From a virus, in the IMG/VR virus record IMGVR_UViG_3300034094_000170, positions 1 through 59,020 of that record: DNA of 59,020 bases. The stretch is one strand, 5' to 3'. Each line of letters starts with the position of its first letter. Position 1 is the first letter of the stretch. Position numbers and translations under genes: made by a program. A model generated the notes under the pieces. It did no database searches, was not told the origin of the DNA, and worked only from the letters and a program-made list of their open reading frames with translations. Shown one piece after another: positions 1 to 9,493 of the stretch.

Positions 1-637
1 CTGTTATTTGTCCTTTCCCGTTGACAGTAACGACAGGAATTGAACTAGCACCGCCAAACGCACCAACATTACTATTAACTGTTGCCAGAGTTATCGCGCT
101 TGAAACATTAGCTGAACCATCAAAACTAACAGAGTAAGTTGCGTCTCCAGTTGTTGAAATTGTCCGGGCGTTTGTTAGTTTTAACGCCTCCCCCGCCGTT
201 GCCGAGCTTGATATTTCAACATAAACAGTACCAGACCATCGATAGGTTTTGTTAGTATCTTCGGTGACATAAATTTTGCCAGTCTCACCCGCAACCGGAA
301 ACGCTGCAAGGTTAGCAAAATTCAAAACATCATCAACATAAGATGGTAAAACCGATGCTGAAATTGTGCCAGACGCGGCGTTAAGAGCCGTTAAGATTGT
401 GTTATTAGAAGTTAATGATTTTGTGAAATTTGAAACAGTGGGGTCTGTTTCGGTTGTTAAAAAAGTATTTGGATTAATACCCCTAATTAAATCAGCATCA
501 AGACCTGAACCTGAACCGTCAACAGTTTTCAGTTCAGTTAATAAAACATTAGCAGAGGTTAAACCTTTAGTGTATGAACTAACTTCGGGGTCAACCTCTG
601 TAACAACTCCAACTGATTTTTTAACTCTAAATCCCAT
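1..637 (-). CDS. Tail fibre / structural protein, partial (3' end outside window)
   Basis: I translated this leftward frame by hand. It opens at the ATG at 637 (MGFRVKKSVGVVTEVDPEVS) and stays open to base 1, giving about 212 residues without a stop. Around residues 125-150 it reads GETGKIYVTEDTNKTYRWSG and then VYVEISS, wording typical of phage tail fibre and tail-tip proteins. It continues with SVSFDGSANVSSAITLATV and a Gly/Ser/Thr/Val-rich stretch, also fibre-like. Its start lies 6 nt beyond the stop of the 644-1000 gene, so it is probably co-transcribed with it. The rightward open frame at 366-680 is a shadow of this gene. Family membership is inferred from composition and these motifs. 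The C-terminal receptor-binding part is not visible. Confidence 0.8.
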   Translation of the reverse strand, partial: MGFRVKKSVGVVTEVDPEVSSYTKGLTSANVLLTELKTVDGSGSGLDADLIRGINPNTFLTTETDPTVSNFTKSLTSNNTILTALNAASGTISASVLPSYVDDVLNFANLAAFPVAGETGKIYVTEDTNKTYRWSGTVYVEISSSATAGEALKLTNARTISTTGDATYSVSFDGSANVSSAITLATVNSNVGAFGGASSIPVVTVNGKGQIT

Positions 638-643
638 AATTTA

Positions 644-1000
644 TCACCGCCCAATTAATATCAAAAAATCACCAGCATAAGAAATTTCACCCCAAGGAAC
701 TCCAACATAAGGAAATTCAACTACCTCTAAATCGGTTCCTAATGCTGTACCACAAATAGTTCCACCAGTTGCCAAAATTTGAAAACTTACATGATAAGCA
801 CCCGCAGGAATAACGCCAGGAGTGGCAAGAACTGAATAAACAATTGATGGCGCTAATGGTGTAAATTTTTGAATATTAGAAAGAGATATTGTGGCAATAT
901 CAACAGCAATTTTATTGTTGACTAATTGTAAAGCTAAAATATCTCTTTCAGTTGACACCTTTTGATAAAATGTAGCCTCTTGTTCCTCTGTTAATGCCAT
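644..1000 (-). CDS. Small virion-associated protein, unknown function
   Basis: Protein of 118 aa starting MALTEEQEATFYQKVSTERD. Residues 1-50 look helical; the rest is a beta-rich Gly/Ala/Val section. I do not recognise the family. It belongs to the leftward late tail operon, just upstream of the fibre gene that leaves the window. A copy of the 9-mer GTTGATAAT lies 35 nt before its ATG (complement of 1035-1043), with AT-rich TATTAT about 19 nt further on, so it may head its own short transcript. A baseplate or fibre-attachment role would fit the position but is only inference. Confidence 0.65.
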   Translation of the reverse strand: MALTEEQEATFYQKVSTERDILALQLVNNKIAVDIATISLSNIQKFTPLAPSIVYSVLATPGVIPAGAYHVSFQILATGGTICGTALGTDLEVVEFPYVGVPWGEISYAGDFLILIGR

Positions 1001-1046
1001 ATTTTAGGTTTATAATAAAAATATCTGTAATATTATTATCAACATC

Positions 1047-1889
1047 ATGGTAAAATTTTTAATCAATAATCCAGTATATAAAAGTCAATTAGATAATATG
1101 TACAACCCCACAGGTTCATGTAACGTAACATCTCAAGCTATGGGACTTTGTTGGGGCGGTGTACCGAGAACGCTCAATGGTAATCAGTTAGAGGATGAAT
1201 TATATAATTTTTTAATTGATAATGGTTACTCGCGCCATTACCCCTATGACTTAGCCAGAGGAACAAATGAATTTAGACAAAAATATTTTTCTGATAATAA
1301 AACTTGCGTTGTTTTAAAAACTAATGCAACCTGGGAAGAAATTGAAAAACATATTAAAAGTGGTAAACCATGCGTAGTTCACGGGTGGTTTACTAATTCA
1401 GGGCATATCGTAACTATTGTTGGAGTCACTGACAGTGGATGGATTGTAAACGACCCCTATGGTGAATGGTTTTACTGGGGATATGATACAAACAAAACTG
1501 GTGAACAGGTAGAGTATTCAAAAACTTTAATAAATGAAACTTGTGGCCCAGACGGTACTATTTGGTGTCATTTCTTTGACAATAAATCACCCAATGTTTA
1601 CCCAAAAATTGAAAATCGTTATCGTGGTTTAGAGACTGATATAATTCTTCAAAAGATATACAAAGAAAAATTAGAAGTATATGAGTCTGAAATACACAAT
1701 CATGCTTTTTTAGTTAAACAAATACAAATCAGACTCAAAGATTTAGGTTTTAAACCTGGAAAAACTGATTCAATCTGGGGAAATATTACTAAAATGGCAT
1801 ATTTTAAATTTTGTCAAGATTATAATATTTCACCCGAATTACCAATAACTTCTGAGATATCAAAAATATTAATTGAAGCTAAAAAATAA
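1047..1889 (+). CDS. Endolysin-like C39 family peptidase with peptidoglycan-binding domain
   Basis: Protein of 280 aa with two parts. Residues about 15-165 look like a papain-fold, C39-like cysteine peptidase. The likely nucleophile is Cys25 in TGSCNVTSQAMGL, the histidine is His120 in SGHIVTIVGV, and the acid is Asp136 in NDPYGEW. Residues about 220-280 (LVKQIQIRLKDLGFKPGKTD and on) match the PG_binding_1 helical fold. A peptidase joined to a peptidoglycan-binding module is a common endolysin or virion-lysin design, so cleavage of cell-wall peptides is inferred. The gene runs rightward, against the surrounding tail operon, and is directly followed by the 1890 gene. A chaperone-like or maturation peptidase is the main alternative. 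Confidence 0.8.
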   Translation: MVKFLINNPVYKSQLDNMYNPTGSCNVTSQAMGLCWGGVPRTLNGNQLEDELYNFLIDNGYSRHYPYDLARGTNEFRQKYFSDNKTCVVLKTNATWEEIEKHIKSGKPCVVHGWFTNSGHIVTIVGVTDSGWIVNDPYGEWFYWGYDTNKTGEQVEYSKTLINETCGPDGTIWCHFFDNKSPNVYPKIENRYRGLETDIILQKIYKEKLEVYESEIHNHAFLVKQIQIRLKDLGFKPGKTDSIWGNITKMAYFKFCQDYNISPELPITSEISKILIEAKK

Positions 1890-2120
1890 ATGACTAATAA
1901 AAGATTCAAATATCACCCATATTTATCAGATAAATTTTTAAAAAGGGGTAATGGTAATTATTGTTGTAATTGTGGTAGTAGGATGAAAAATATTAAACCT
2001 GGTATCGGAAATGCTTATGAATACTGGATTATGCCAGATGATTCAGATAAAATTATTTTTATAGGATATGCTCATAGAGTATGTCCTGATAGCAAAGATA
2101 AAGATTCAATGTTTGTTTAA
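1890..2120 (+). CDS. Small Cys-rich protein next to the endolysin
   Basis: Protein of 76 aa whose ATG follows the endolysin stop codon with no spacer, so translation is probably coupled. It has NYCCNCGSRMKNI and a later RVCPD, so three to four cysteines could bind zinc. I see no membrane segment, which argues against a holin. It overlaps the convergent 2117-2593 gene by 4 nt. The family is unknown. The position suggests a lysis accessory protein, but the sequence does not prove it. Confidence 0.65.
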   Translation: MTNKRFKYHPYLSDKFLKRGNGNYCCNCGSRMKNIKPGIGNAYEYWIMPDDSDKIIFIGYAHRVCPDSKDKDSMFV

Positions 2121-2593
2121 ACTTGAATTGCCGTTATTTCAACATCATAACCAGTACCATTAGGAACAGATGTAAAATTAGTAAAAATACTTTTAAATTG
2201 TGCAAAATATTTTTTGCTTCCCCCTACTGTTTCAGTCCAATCACCAATCTGAGTTAATGTTGGCACATATTCAATCATAGGTTTACAAACATCGGCAATT
2301 GATATTTCAAAACCTGTCCTTGGTGGTGTATTTGATTTATGGGTAGAGATAGCAAAAATAGAAGATAATAAATCATATAAATCATCTCTAACTTTTAAAG
2401 TCAAACTCCACTGTTCAGGGGGAGTGTAGTTATTTCCTGATACTATTTTGCTCCCATTGTGTGAACGAGAAACCTCTAAAAAAGTTATCCGGTTTCGATT
2501 GTAGGTTATAATTTCATTATTTGTTAATATGACAGAGACACCATCAATAGAGAAGGTGAGTTGAGGGTAGATTTCAGGATATGGAATAGCCAT
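2117..2593 (-). CDS. Putative tail/baseplate protein
   Basis: Protein of 158 aa starting MAIPYPEIYPQLTFSIDGVS. It is beta-rich, has no signal peptide or membrane segment, and ends GYDVEITAIQV. Phrases such as WSLTLKVRDDLYDLLSSIF resemble tail-tip structural proteins, but I cannot name a family. It continues the leftward order of tail genes. Its start overlaps that of the rightward 2592 gene: one CATG supplies both ATG codons. Confidence 0.6.
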   Translation of the reverse strand: MAIPYPEIYPQLTFSIDGVSVILTNNEIITYNRNRITFLEVSRSHNGSKIVSGNNYTPPEQWSLTLKVRDDLYDLLSSIFAISTHKSNTPPRTGFEISIADVCKPMIEYVPTLTQIGDWTETVGGSKKYFAQFKSIFTNFTSVPNGTGYDVEITAIQV

Positions 2594-3074
2594 GATTGAT
2601 ACAGCAACAATAGAAAAATTAATTGAAAAAGCTCAGGCCGAAAAAGCAAAAAGAAAACCTGGTGCTTTAGATACTATATTAAATAATTCTAAACTAAATA
2701 GACTAAAAACCCAACCACTCTCTAACTCAGGATTAAAAGGTGGTGGTAATTGTTGTAATAGTTGTGAAAATAAAAATAATAATTCTATTGATGGTCAGGG
2801 GCCATATTTAATTTTAAGTTATAAACCCGATTCCGATAAATGGGAAGCGCAGTCAACTAAAAACCCCCAAGAGGTATTCTTAGGGGATTTGACGTTTCCA
2901 GGGCTAATAGCACCAGGCTTTATTTTACCAGGTTGGCATACTCTTGGTGAACCCTATGGATTGATTCAACCTAAACGTACTGGTAAACCGTTTGAAGCTA
3001 CTGATAATACCAAGAAGACTAATTACATCACTATCACAATTAACCTTGATAATGGTTTCACTGGTAGAGGTTAA
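2592..3074 (+). CDS. Hypothetical protein inserted in the tail operon
   Basis: Protein of 160 aa. Residues 1-60 are Lys/Ala-rich and helical (MIDTATIEKLIEKAQAEKAK). A CCNSC cluster follows near residue 55. The C-terminal half is beta-like and mentions no known motif. The ATG at 2592-2594 overlaps the ATG of the divergent 2117-2593 gene, and its stop overlaps that of the 3071-4093 gene by 4 nt, so it is packed tightly between two leftward genes. Its codon use is ordinary for the region. Function unknown. Confidence 0.6.
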   Translation: MIDTATIEKLIEKAQAEKAKRKPGALDTILNNSKLNRLKTQPLSNSGLKGGGNCCNSCENKNNNSIDGQGPYLILSYKPDSDKWEAQSTKNPQEVFLGDLTFPGLIAPGFILPGWHTLGEPYGLIQPKRTGKPFEATDNTKKTNYITITINLDNGFTGRG

Positions 3075-4093
3075 TTCCTATTATAAAAAGGTGATAAATA
3101 AACCGAGGGATGAAATGGAATCAAATCAATACCAGGCTTAAAAATATAAGGGATATTGCCCACACCTGAACCTTCTGGAACTATTAAAGTGTTACCATTT
3201 AATAGTCCAATAATTTTAGAGTTGACATCTAATTCAGTATTTAAGTGGAGTTTGGTTTTTTCAAATAAACTACCATTATTTTTAATCTTAATACTCCACA
3301 ATCCAGTAGGATATAAAGCTAAAATACTACCATTTCCTAGCAATGAAACACCTTTACAAGTAGCATCCGATGGTTCAATACTATTTGAATTGACTAAACT
3401 ATTTGAAGCATAATTATAAACTAAACATTTATTATTATATCCAGGTTCAGGAAACAAAATCAATAATTCATCAACAGTCATCACAGCATGAATATATCGT
3501 TTATAATCTGTTAATTCAGAAATTTCAGTTAAAACTAAATTACTTAAATCTAATAACGCAAATGCTTTAGTTCCTGCTATCAAAAATATTTTACCATTCG
3601 GCAACAAATAAGCGCCGTTATAAGCTGGTGTAGAACCTCCTGAAAATACGGTTGTAATCTTTTGAACACTATCATCTAAAGGGTTATAAATTGCTGCATA
3701 TTCGGCGTGATAAGGGGGAAAAAACACTCTCCCATCAGGCAGTAAAGTCCCCCCTAAATATCTATTGGTTGTGACTGTTATTATTTCTTCTTCCCACGCT
3801 GAATTTATATTAAATGTGTTTGCAGCACTATCATAAATTAAAGGTTTTTTCCAATTTCTAGGAGGGAAAACAATTGTTTTTTTATCAGCACATAAAACAC
3901 CTTTACCGTAACTAGGTGAATTGGTTGCATATTCATGGTTAGCAAAGTCTTGACCCCTTAAATTTGTCAAAGGGTTATAAATTGAATAGCCCCACGTTTT
4001 TTCGGTAAACTTGCAGAAGACATTACCATCAGCAAGCAAAACCATGTTATCAATTCTTTTTAAAAAAGAACCAGAATCAGCAACAAATAACAT
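3071..4093 (-). CDS. Beta-propeller-like (kelch-type) tail protein, copy 2
   Basis: Protein of 340 aa built of repeated blades of the form LLPDGRVFF...AAIYNPLDDSV and LLPNGKIFLIAG, spaced roughly 45-50 residues apart. This is the sequence style of kelch / galactose-oxidase-like propellers. The C-terminus YLSPFYNRN almost repeats that of the neighbour (CLSAFYNRG), so the two are tandem paralogues separated by 2 nt. In a phage tail-tip cluster a propeller would suit receptor or polysaccharide recognition, which is inference. No catalytic residue was identified. Confidence 0.7.
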   Translation of the reverse strand: MLFVADSGSFLKRIDNMVLLADGNVFCKFTEKTWGYSIYNPLTNLRGQDFANHEYATNSPSYGKGVLCADKKTIVFPPRNWKKPLIYDSAANTFNINSAWEEEIITVTTNRYLGGTLLPDGRVFFPPYHAEYAAIYNPLDDSVQKITTVFSGGSTPAYNGAYLLPNGKIFLIAGTKAFALLDLSNLVLTEISELTDYKRYIHAVMTVDELLILFPEPGYNNKCLVYNYASNSLVNSNSIEPSDATCKGVSLLGNGSILALYPTGLWSIKIKNNGSLFEKTKLHLNTELDVNSKIIGLLNGNTLIVPEGSGVGNIPYIFKPGIDLIPFHPSVYLSPFYNRN

Positions 4094-4095
4094 AA

Positions 4096-5073
4096 TTAAC
4101 CCCTGTTATAAAAAGCACTTAAACAAACTTCTTTGGGTAAAGTTCCCAAGGATGAATCCCAAATAGTGAAACCATTATTATCTAAAGCTGTACCATTTGT
4201 ACAATAAAATAATTTTCCTGATGGTAACATCACCATTCCTTTAGGGGCTTGTTGCAATGTTGGCATGGTTGTATATCCAACGTTTGTTAAAACATTGTTT
4301 TCAATGTGATATTTATTTATAGCCATGTTATTAGCCAAGAAAACATCACCATCAGGAGAAATTCTAATAAATGCAGCCGTTGATGAACCTATCATTGCCT
4401 CTTGGTCTATAATTTTTTTACTATAAATATCAATTAAATTTAAACCGTAATAATTGGAAAAAATAGATAACCCCCCATCATAAACTAAAGCTCCTTTTGA
4501 ATTAGAATCTCCATTAAATCCATTTAAAGATATTTGTTCCCAAACATTATTAAATGGGTTGTAAATATAACCCGTTTGTGTAACATGAGCATTAATTAAC
4601 AATAATTTACCGTCAGGCAATAATGTTGTTGAAGCTGGTACAACGCCAGATAAAATAGCTGATGGAGTATTGGGAAAATATTCAAAATAAGTTGTTTTTG
4701 GATTAAAAAAACCAAATCTGTTAGCTGTTGTATTACAAATAGCTACTTTTCCATCCCTCATTAATGAAGCACCACTAACGTTAAAATTCCAATCATTTAA
4801 TGTCTGATATGTCCCATCTTCATTTACTAACAACCAACTTCTATTTGCAACAACAGGACAAAATAATATCCTACCATCTAACAATAAAACTCTTGGGTAA
4901 TAATCGGAAGCTGGTAAAGTGAAAGTTGTAAAAGTGTTGTTAGCAGGATTAAAAATATAACCCTTTGACGAGCCACCATTTTCTGTTCCACAATAAACTT
5001 TATCATTAAAATGTAAAACAGCACCCAGTGGTTTATCTGCTATAGCTCCGGTTCCTATAAACGTAAATGGCAT
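4096..5073 (-). CDS. Beta-propeller-like (kelch-type) tail protein, copy 1
   Basis: Protein of 325 aa from the ATG at 5073 (MPFTFIGTGAIADKPLGAVL). A TTG four codons upstream (5085) is also in frame, but ATG is preferred. It has the same blade motif as its neighbour: LLLDGRILFC, LMRDGKVAICN, LLPDGKLLLINAH, MLPSGKLFYCT, each followed by a 'YNP' or 'FNP' turn. It overlaps the end of the 5055-5768 gene, consistent with coupled translation in the tail operon. Recognition of the host surface is a plausible role inferred from fold type and position. Confidence 0.7.
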   Translation of the reverse strand: MPFTFIGTGAIADKPLGAVLHFNDKVYCGTENGGSSKGYIFNPANNTFTTFTLPASDYYPRVLLLDGRILFCPVVANRSWLLVNEDGTYQTLNDWNFNVSGASLMRDGKVAICNTTANRFGFFNPKTTYFEYFPNTPSAILSGVVPASTTLLPDGKLLLINAHVTQTGYIYNPFNNVWEQISLNGFNGDSNSKGALVYDGGLSIFSNYYGLNLIDIYSKKIIDQEAMIGSSTAAFIRISPDGDVFLANNMAINKYHIENNVLTNVGYTTMPTLQQAPKGMVMLPSGKLFYCTNGTALDNNGFTIWDSSLGTLPKEVCLSAFYNRG

Positions 5074-5768
5074 ATATACCCCCAATCAGTTAACAATGAA
5101 CTACTACTAATATAATCTATTTTTCTATTATTTATTATCGCTTCATTTAATCGTATTTTAATACTATCATAATTAGTTAAAGTATTGACATCATTATCAA
5201 GATAAACCCTTTTATTTTCTATAGTTTGAAAATAATATTGTTTATTAATAAAACTAAAGTCAGTTAGAGATGTATTTTTGTCATCGGGTGCTAATTTCTG
5301 ATTTTCTAAACTTGCTTTAAAGTATTGACTACTTATATAAGAAAAATTTGTTAGTAACTCACTATTGCCAACTTCAAAATTATAACTTTCTTCAGCAATT
5401 TCATTAGCATTGATAACGGGAATCAGTCTAGGTACAATATCATCCCATGAAACCAAGACATAAGATTTTAAATCAACTCTATTTTGAGATATTCCATTAG
5501 TTATCAATGCTTTTGTCAGAGTCCAGTTTGCTAATTCAAAACTATCACTTTTTTGAGTTGAACTAAAAAACTTCCAACATCCGAGAGTAGCAGGAATATC
5601 TTGCGGATTTTCAACAACTCCGGTTTTACGCCAAACATAGATAGCTTGGTCAGCACCCATTCCTACAAACATAAACAACCCATCTTCATCGGTACTATCA
5701 AAAGTGAAATTATCGGTTAATTCTTGAGTATTTGCCACCCAGAAGGCGGATGATTTGTAATTAGGCAT
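5055..5768 (-). CDS. Tail fibre/tip protein with shared N-terminal domain
   Basis: Protein of 237 aa. Residues 1-75 (MPNYKSSAFWVANTQELTD, then DSTDEDGLFMFVG and YVWRKTG) align well with the N-terminus of the 10256-11002 protein, so the two share a domain, perhaps one that docks onto the tail. The rest holds three imperfect repeats of about 30-35 residues (SYNFEVGNSELLTNFSYI; TSLTDFSFINKQYY; NTLTNYDSIKIRL). It overlaps the propeller gene downstream. The fold is not recognised, and a docking role is inference. Confidence 0.65.
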   Translation of the reverse strand: MPNYKSSAFWVANTQELTDNFTFDSTDEDGLFMFVGMGADQAIYVWRKTGVVENPQDIPATLGCWKFFSSTQKSDSFELANWTLTKALITNGISQNRVDLKSYVLVSWDDIVPRLIPVINANEIAEESYNFEVGNSELLTNFSYISSQYFKASLENQKLAPDDKNTSLTDFSFINKQYYFQTIENKRVYLDNDVNTLTNYDSIKIRLNEAIINNRKIDYISSSSLLTDWGYICHLRL

Positions 5769-5771
5769 AAG

Positions 5772-8564
5772 TTAATCCCTCAATGCTAAACGTTGTTCTA
5801 ATGTCATGCTAAATGGGTCTACATAATCATTTCTCTCTTTCTCTTCTTCATCATCAGTCCTAATTGCTGTCACAAAATAAATTAAACTTTTATCGTTGAT
5901 ACCATTTATTTTGGGTAATTTTACGATTGTTGACAACTGAAATTTAGTCTCAGGTAAAAAATTAAAAACTTTTTCACTATCAGAAATATAAGGGAATTTT
6001 TGTCTTTTACTGCGGTTAGCGTATATATTATCATCTTGAAGATAAACTAAACCCGAATAACCATAATATTTATTATTCGGATAATTAAAACTTTTTGCAT
6101 AATTATCTGAAATACCTTGAAATATTGCAGGTGTTATCCAAGCGGGGTTGGTCAAATTTCCAGTATAACCAGGATAAAAACCATAAATATTTATAGTGTC
6201 ATTTTTGCTAAAATTCCTAATAGTATGTTTTGCATCATTATTAATTTTTTCAGTTTTTGCTATTTTGAATTGTGCTTTAGCTGTGCCATTTTTTAAAGAA
6301 TCTCTAAATATCTTACTACCAATCATCTCACCGACTCTAATAGTATCCTGAACAGGAAAAGATAAGCCGAGATTAAAATTATCAATGCTAACATTTTCTT
6401 CACTAGCTCCAATTTTTGCAGCAATATATAAATTATTTTTTGAATGATTAATATTATTATAATATCTGATAACATCATCAGTAACAATACCAGTTCCTAA
6501 ACCATAAACATTAATTTCACCATTAGCATAAAAATCAGAATAATTATAATAAACACCAAAAGGGAAACCATAAATAAATTTAATATTTCCAGGTTTATAT
6601 GAGTTTGCTCCCACATAAAATTTACTAAATCTTTGACATGAAAAACTTGAATTAAAATTATTATCTTTATTGGGTATTGGTATTTCACGACTTATAAAAT
6701 ATGGTGATACACCTTCAGCACCTATTTTATGTATTCCTTGAGTGTTCAAACCGTAAACACCACCATTGTAACCATTAACTGTTCTGCACAAATTATTAGA
6801 AGTAGGGAAAAAGAAATAAGGATTTAAAAAACCGTCATAATCAATCTCTTTAATCCATTCAGGCAAACCTGTTATTTTACCATCTCTAATCGGGTAATAT
6901 TTAACACTTGGGGAATTACCATTAACCTCAATAACTGTTAATCTTTTAAATTGAAAACAACAATAGTTATTATTACAATTTCTATCAATATAAAAATCTT
7001 CTCCAACAACTTTAAGTTTTGTTTGTTGTATAGCACCTTCTAACAATAAAAATATATGTCTATCTCTAGCCAATGAATAAACTTTAGTATTTGAATATAA
7101 ATTCAATGAATTTGGTACTAAAGGTTCTAACATTTCATCAACACCTTTAGTTTTATCAAAATCAAATTTTTCTCTATTTGTGATTAATATTTCTGATATT
7201 TTACCAGGGAACAAACCCCAATTTGAGCCTATTTTATCTGACCAACTAAAATCATCTAAAATCACATCTAAAGGGTGAACCCAATCATTAGGAATATCAT
7301 CGTCATCGGTTGTCTCTGGGTCATTATCAGGTAAACTTCCGATTAATTTAATGGGGAAAGTGCAAAGCATTTCACTAGCAGATGTCTCATATATTTTAGT
7401 ATTGTTAAAATATATCTCTGCTGTATATTTTGAATTTGGTGCATCAATAATATCCGATTTTTTCTTAGGTAATTTTTCACCCGCTTGACTATGTGACGGT
7501 TGTTCACCGCCACCGCCGCCACCACCATCACTACCACCAGGGTCGCCACTACCTCCAGGGTCACTCAGGTAGTAAATATCAAAAGGTAAAAATCCAGGGT
7601 CAGGAGAGACTGAAATACTTTTAATAACAGCAGAAATACTTCCTTGTGCAACGGGTGGGTCATCAGGGAAACTTGTCCATTTTCCATCAACATATTGAAA
7701 GTGTCCTGATTTTCTACCTTGTCCTATCCAAATACCACCAGAATTAGAAGCACCATGAATAGCATTCATCATTATAGAACCTCCACCACCATGAATAGGA
7801 GTATAAGGTGTATCAAAACCCATAAATCGTTCCCCTCCTCCTATAGTGGGTTTATATCTTATTCTATGAACTTGTCTTTTGGCATTTTTAAAAGTTTCCA
7901 TTCCTGAACCCATATATGAAGCTAAAAGTGTATCGTAAATACAAGTTGTCCCACTAGGTTGAACTGTTGGGGGGCCAGAGGCAACATAAACGTTTTGGTG
8001 GGCATTAAACGGTGCATATCGAGAATCAAAAGTTGCTGTTGTTGTAACTATTGCGTTTACTGTCCATTTTCCTATATAGGTAGGAATTAAAATAATATCA
8101 CTAGAACTTAATGGTTCACCACCAGCACCACTAACACCATATCCACTACCACCAGCACCAGACCCTCTAGGTGAAACACTTGCCGGACTATAACCACTAC
8201 CAGGGGCGGGTGGTGTTGAATCAGGTCTTTTTAAAATTAATCTTATATCTGCCTCTGTAGGATTATGTAATATTATTTTATCTTTATTTATTTTTTCAAC
8301 CGATTTAATTGTAGTTGTAGTAAGATAACCGTTAGGAATTTTTTTATAATCTTCAAATTGCCATGCACTAGCACATGGGTATCTACGCATTGCAGCAAAA
8401 TCATAAAGCCAAGATTCACCTGTTTTAAATATTACAGGGGATGATTTTTTAACAAATTTAACCCAAAAAACATTAGCTTCTACTGGTATTGTGATATTGG
8501 AATCACCTAATGTTTTGTTTATTAAACTTCCTTCATTTTTAACTTCAAATTTATTTCTACTCAT
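5772..8564 (-). CDS. Large tail/fibre structural protein with Gly-rich linkers
   Basis: Protein of 930 aa, beta-rich, with Gly/Ser/Pro-rich linkers at about residues 112-155 and 335-355 that separate it into three regions. The middle and C-terminal regions are aromatic-rich (many Tyr, Asn and Phe), as in receptor-binding fibres. There is no signal peptide, membrane segment or recognised catalytic motif. Its start overlaps the stop of the 8561-9493 gene by 4 nt. The position in the leftward tail operon supports a tail-tip or side-fibre role; the family is unknown. Open frames at 6497-6688, 7343-7564 and 7719-7907 are shadows. Confidence 0.65.
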   Translation of the reverse strand: MSRNKFEVKNEGSLINKTLGDSNITIPVEANVFWVKFVKKSSPVIFKTGESWLYDFAAMRRYPCASAWQFEDYKKIPNGYLTTTTIKSVEKINKDKIILHNPTEADIRLILKRPDSTPPAPGSGYSPASVSPRGSGAGGSGYGVSGAGGEPLSSSDIILIPTYIGKWTVNAIVTTTATFDSRYAPFNAHQNVYVASGPPTVQPSGTTCIYDTLLASYMGSGMETFKNAKRQVHRIRYKPTIGGGERFMGFDTPYTPIHGGGGSIMMNAIHGASNSGGIWIGQGRKSGHFQYVDGKWTSFPDDPPVAQGSISAVIKSISVSPDPGFLPFDIYYLSDPGGSGDPGGSDGGGGGGGEQPSHSQAGEKLPKKKSDIIDAPNSKYTAEIYFNNTKIYETSASEMLCTFPIKLIGSLPDNDPETTDDDDIPNDWVHPLDVILDDFSWSDKIGSNWGLFPGKISEILITNREKFDFDKTKGVDEMLEPLVPNSLNLYSNTKVYSLARDRHIFLLLEGAIQQTKLKVVGEDFYIDRNCNNNYCCFQFKRLTVIEVNGNSPSVKYYPIRDGKITGLPEWIKEIDYDGFLNPYFFFPTSNNLCRTVNGYNGGVYGLNTQGIHKIGAEGVSPYFISREIPIPNKDNNFNSSFSCQRFSKFYVGANSYKPGNIKFIYGFPFGVYYNYSDFYANGEINVYGLGTGIVTDDVIRYYNNINHSKNNLYIAAKIGASEENVSIDNFNLGLSFPVQDTIRVGEMIGSKIFRDSLKNGTAKAQFKIAKTEKINNDAKHTIRNFSKNDTINIYGFYPGYTGNLTNPAWITPAIFQGISDNYAKSFNYPNNKYYGYSGLVYLQDDNIYANRSKRQKFPYISDSEKVFNFLPETKFQLSTIVKLPKINGINDKSLIYFVTAIRTDDEEEKERNDYVDPFSMTLEQRLALRD

Positions 8565-9493
8565 ATAACTACAACCTCCCAGGTTAATTCGGTTTTTACT
8601 TTTATTTCATTTATTTCTAATGCTTTACCCTCTAAGTTTTCATCAAACATGGCTTTGGATTCTGTTGTGCCAAATATATAATAATCGTTTTCAAATGGTG
8701 CAGCATAACAAACAAAAGCATCTGAATAATCAGGAGTAGAAGACTTAAATAAAAATAAACAATCATAAATTAAATCAGTTTGATTGGGTTCAAATGTCAC
8801 ACTATCTGTACCATAATCTATCACTACAGCAGGACGGCTAACAACTGTTCCTAAACTAAAACTAGGGTACAGTTGGCAAAATGTAGTACCTGATTGGTTA
8901 TTGTCAAATTCATTTAAACAATTTTGAATAAAATCAGTTGATGAATTATACAGAACTGTGTTGCTAGAACTTCCATGTTTAATAATATCAACACCCTTGG
9001 CAACACCTAAATAATATCCATTAGTTGTAGTATTAAAAAAATCACTATTAATAGAAGTCACATTATCTTTAAATGGTGATAATAATAAACTATTTCCTAA
9101 ACTATAGTTGATATCACCACCCAATAACAGTAAAGTTCCAAAATTAATATATGCCGAATCAATTGTTACAGGTTTTTTTATTTTTAATTTGGTTTTTTCT
9201 GGCAACTTAACACTAAATCTTGCTTCTCCTTGATTGTATAAATATTCAATATCATCAGATGTAAATTTAAAATCATTTGAGTTTTTCTTTCTAACTATAT
9301 TATCAATTGAACCAGTATATAGATATGGGTTAGTTCCTATTATTCCACCCTTTTTATAGGAACTAAACTTAATACTATACTCACCATTTTTTGCCCATAT
9401 ATGTTTAGCTTGTGCTTCTAAAAATTCAACAGTCGGAAAAAAGGTGATTATCTCACCATCACCAAAAACATCGGGTGGTAAACTTTCAACCAT
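8561..9493 (-). CDS. Tail-associated protein, unknown family
   Basis: Protein of 310 aa starting MVESLPPDVFGDGEIITFFP. Composition is beta-rich with many Asn, Thr, Ser and Tyr residues. It overlaps genes on both sides (4 nt with the 930-aa gene, 8 nt with the GH10-like gene), so it is clearly part of the same translationally coupled operon. I recognise no motif. A baseplate or fibre component is the best guess. Confidence 0.6.
   Translation of the reverse strand: MVESLPPDVFGDGEIITFFPTVEFLEAQAKHIWAKNGEYSIKFSSYKKGGIIGTNPYLYTGSIDNIVRKKNSNDFKFTSDDIEYLYNQGEARFSVKLPEKTKLKIKKPVTIDSAYINFGTLLLLGGDINYSLGNSLLLSPFKDNVTSINSDFFNTTTNGYYLGVAKGVDIIKHGSSSNTVLYNSSTDFIQNCLNEFDNNQSGTTFCQLYPSFSLGTVVSRPAVVIDYGTDSVTFEPNQTDLIYDCLFLFKSSTPDYSDAFVCYAAPFENDYYIFGTTESKAMFDENLEGKALEINEIKVKTELTWEVVVI

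Noticed and set aside
366-680. Rightward ORF of 104 aa
   Set aside because: It lies opposite the leftward fibre gene, which has recognisable protein sequence over the same bases.
2610-2630. AATTGAAA tag in coding DNA of the 2592 gene
   Set aside because: No stem precedes it, so it does not meet the hairpin-tag pattern and is expected by chance in AT-rich DNA.
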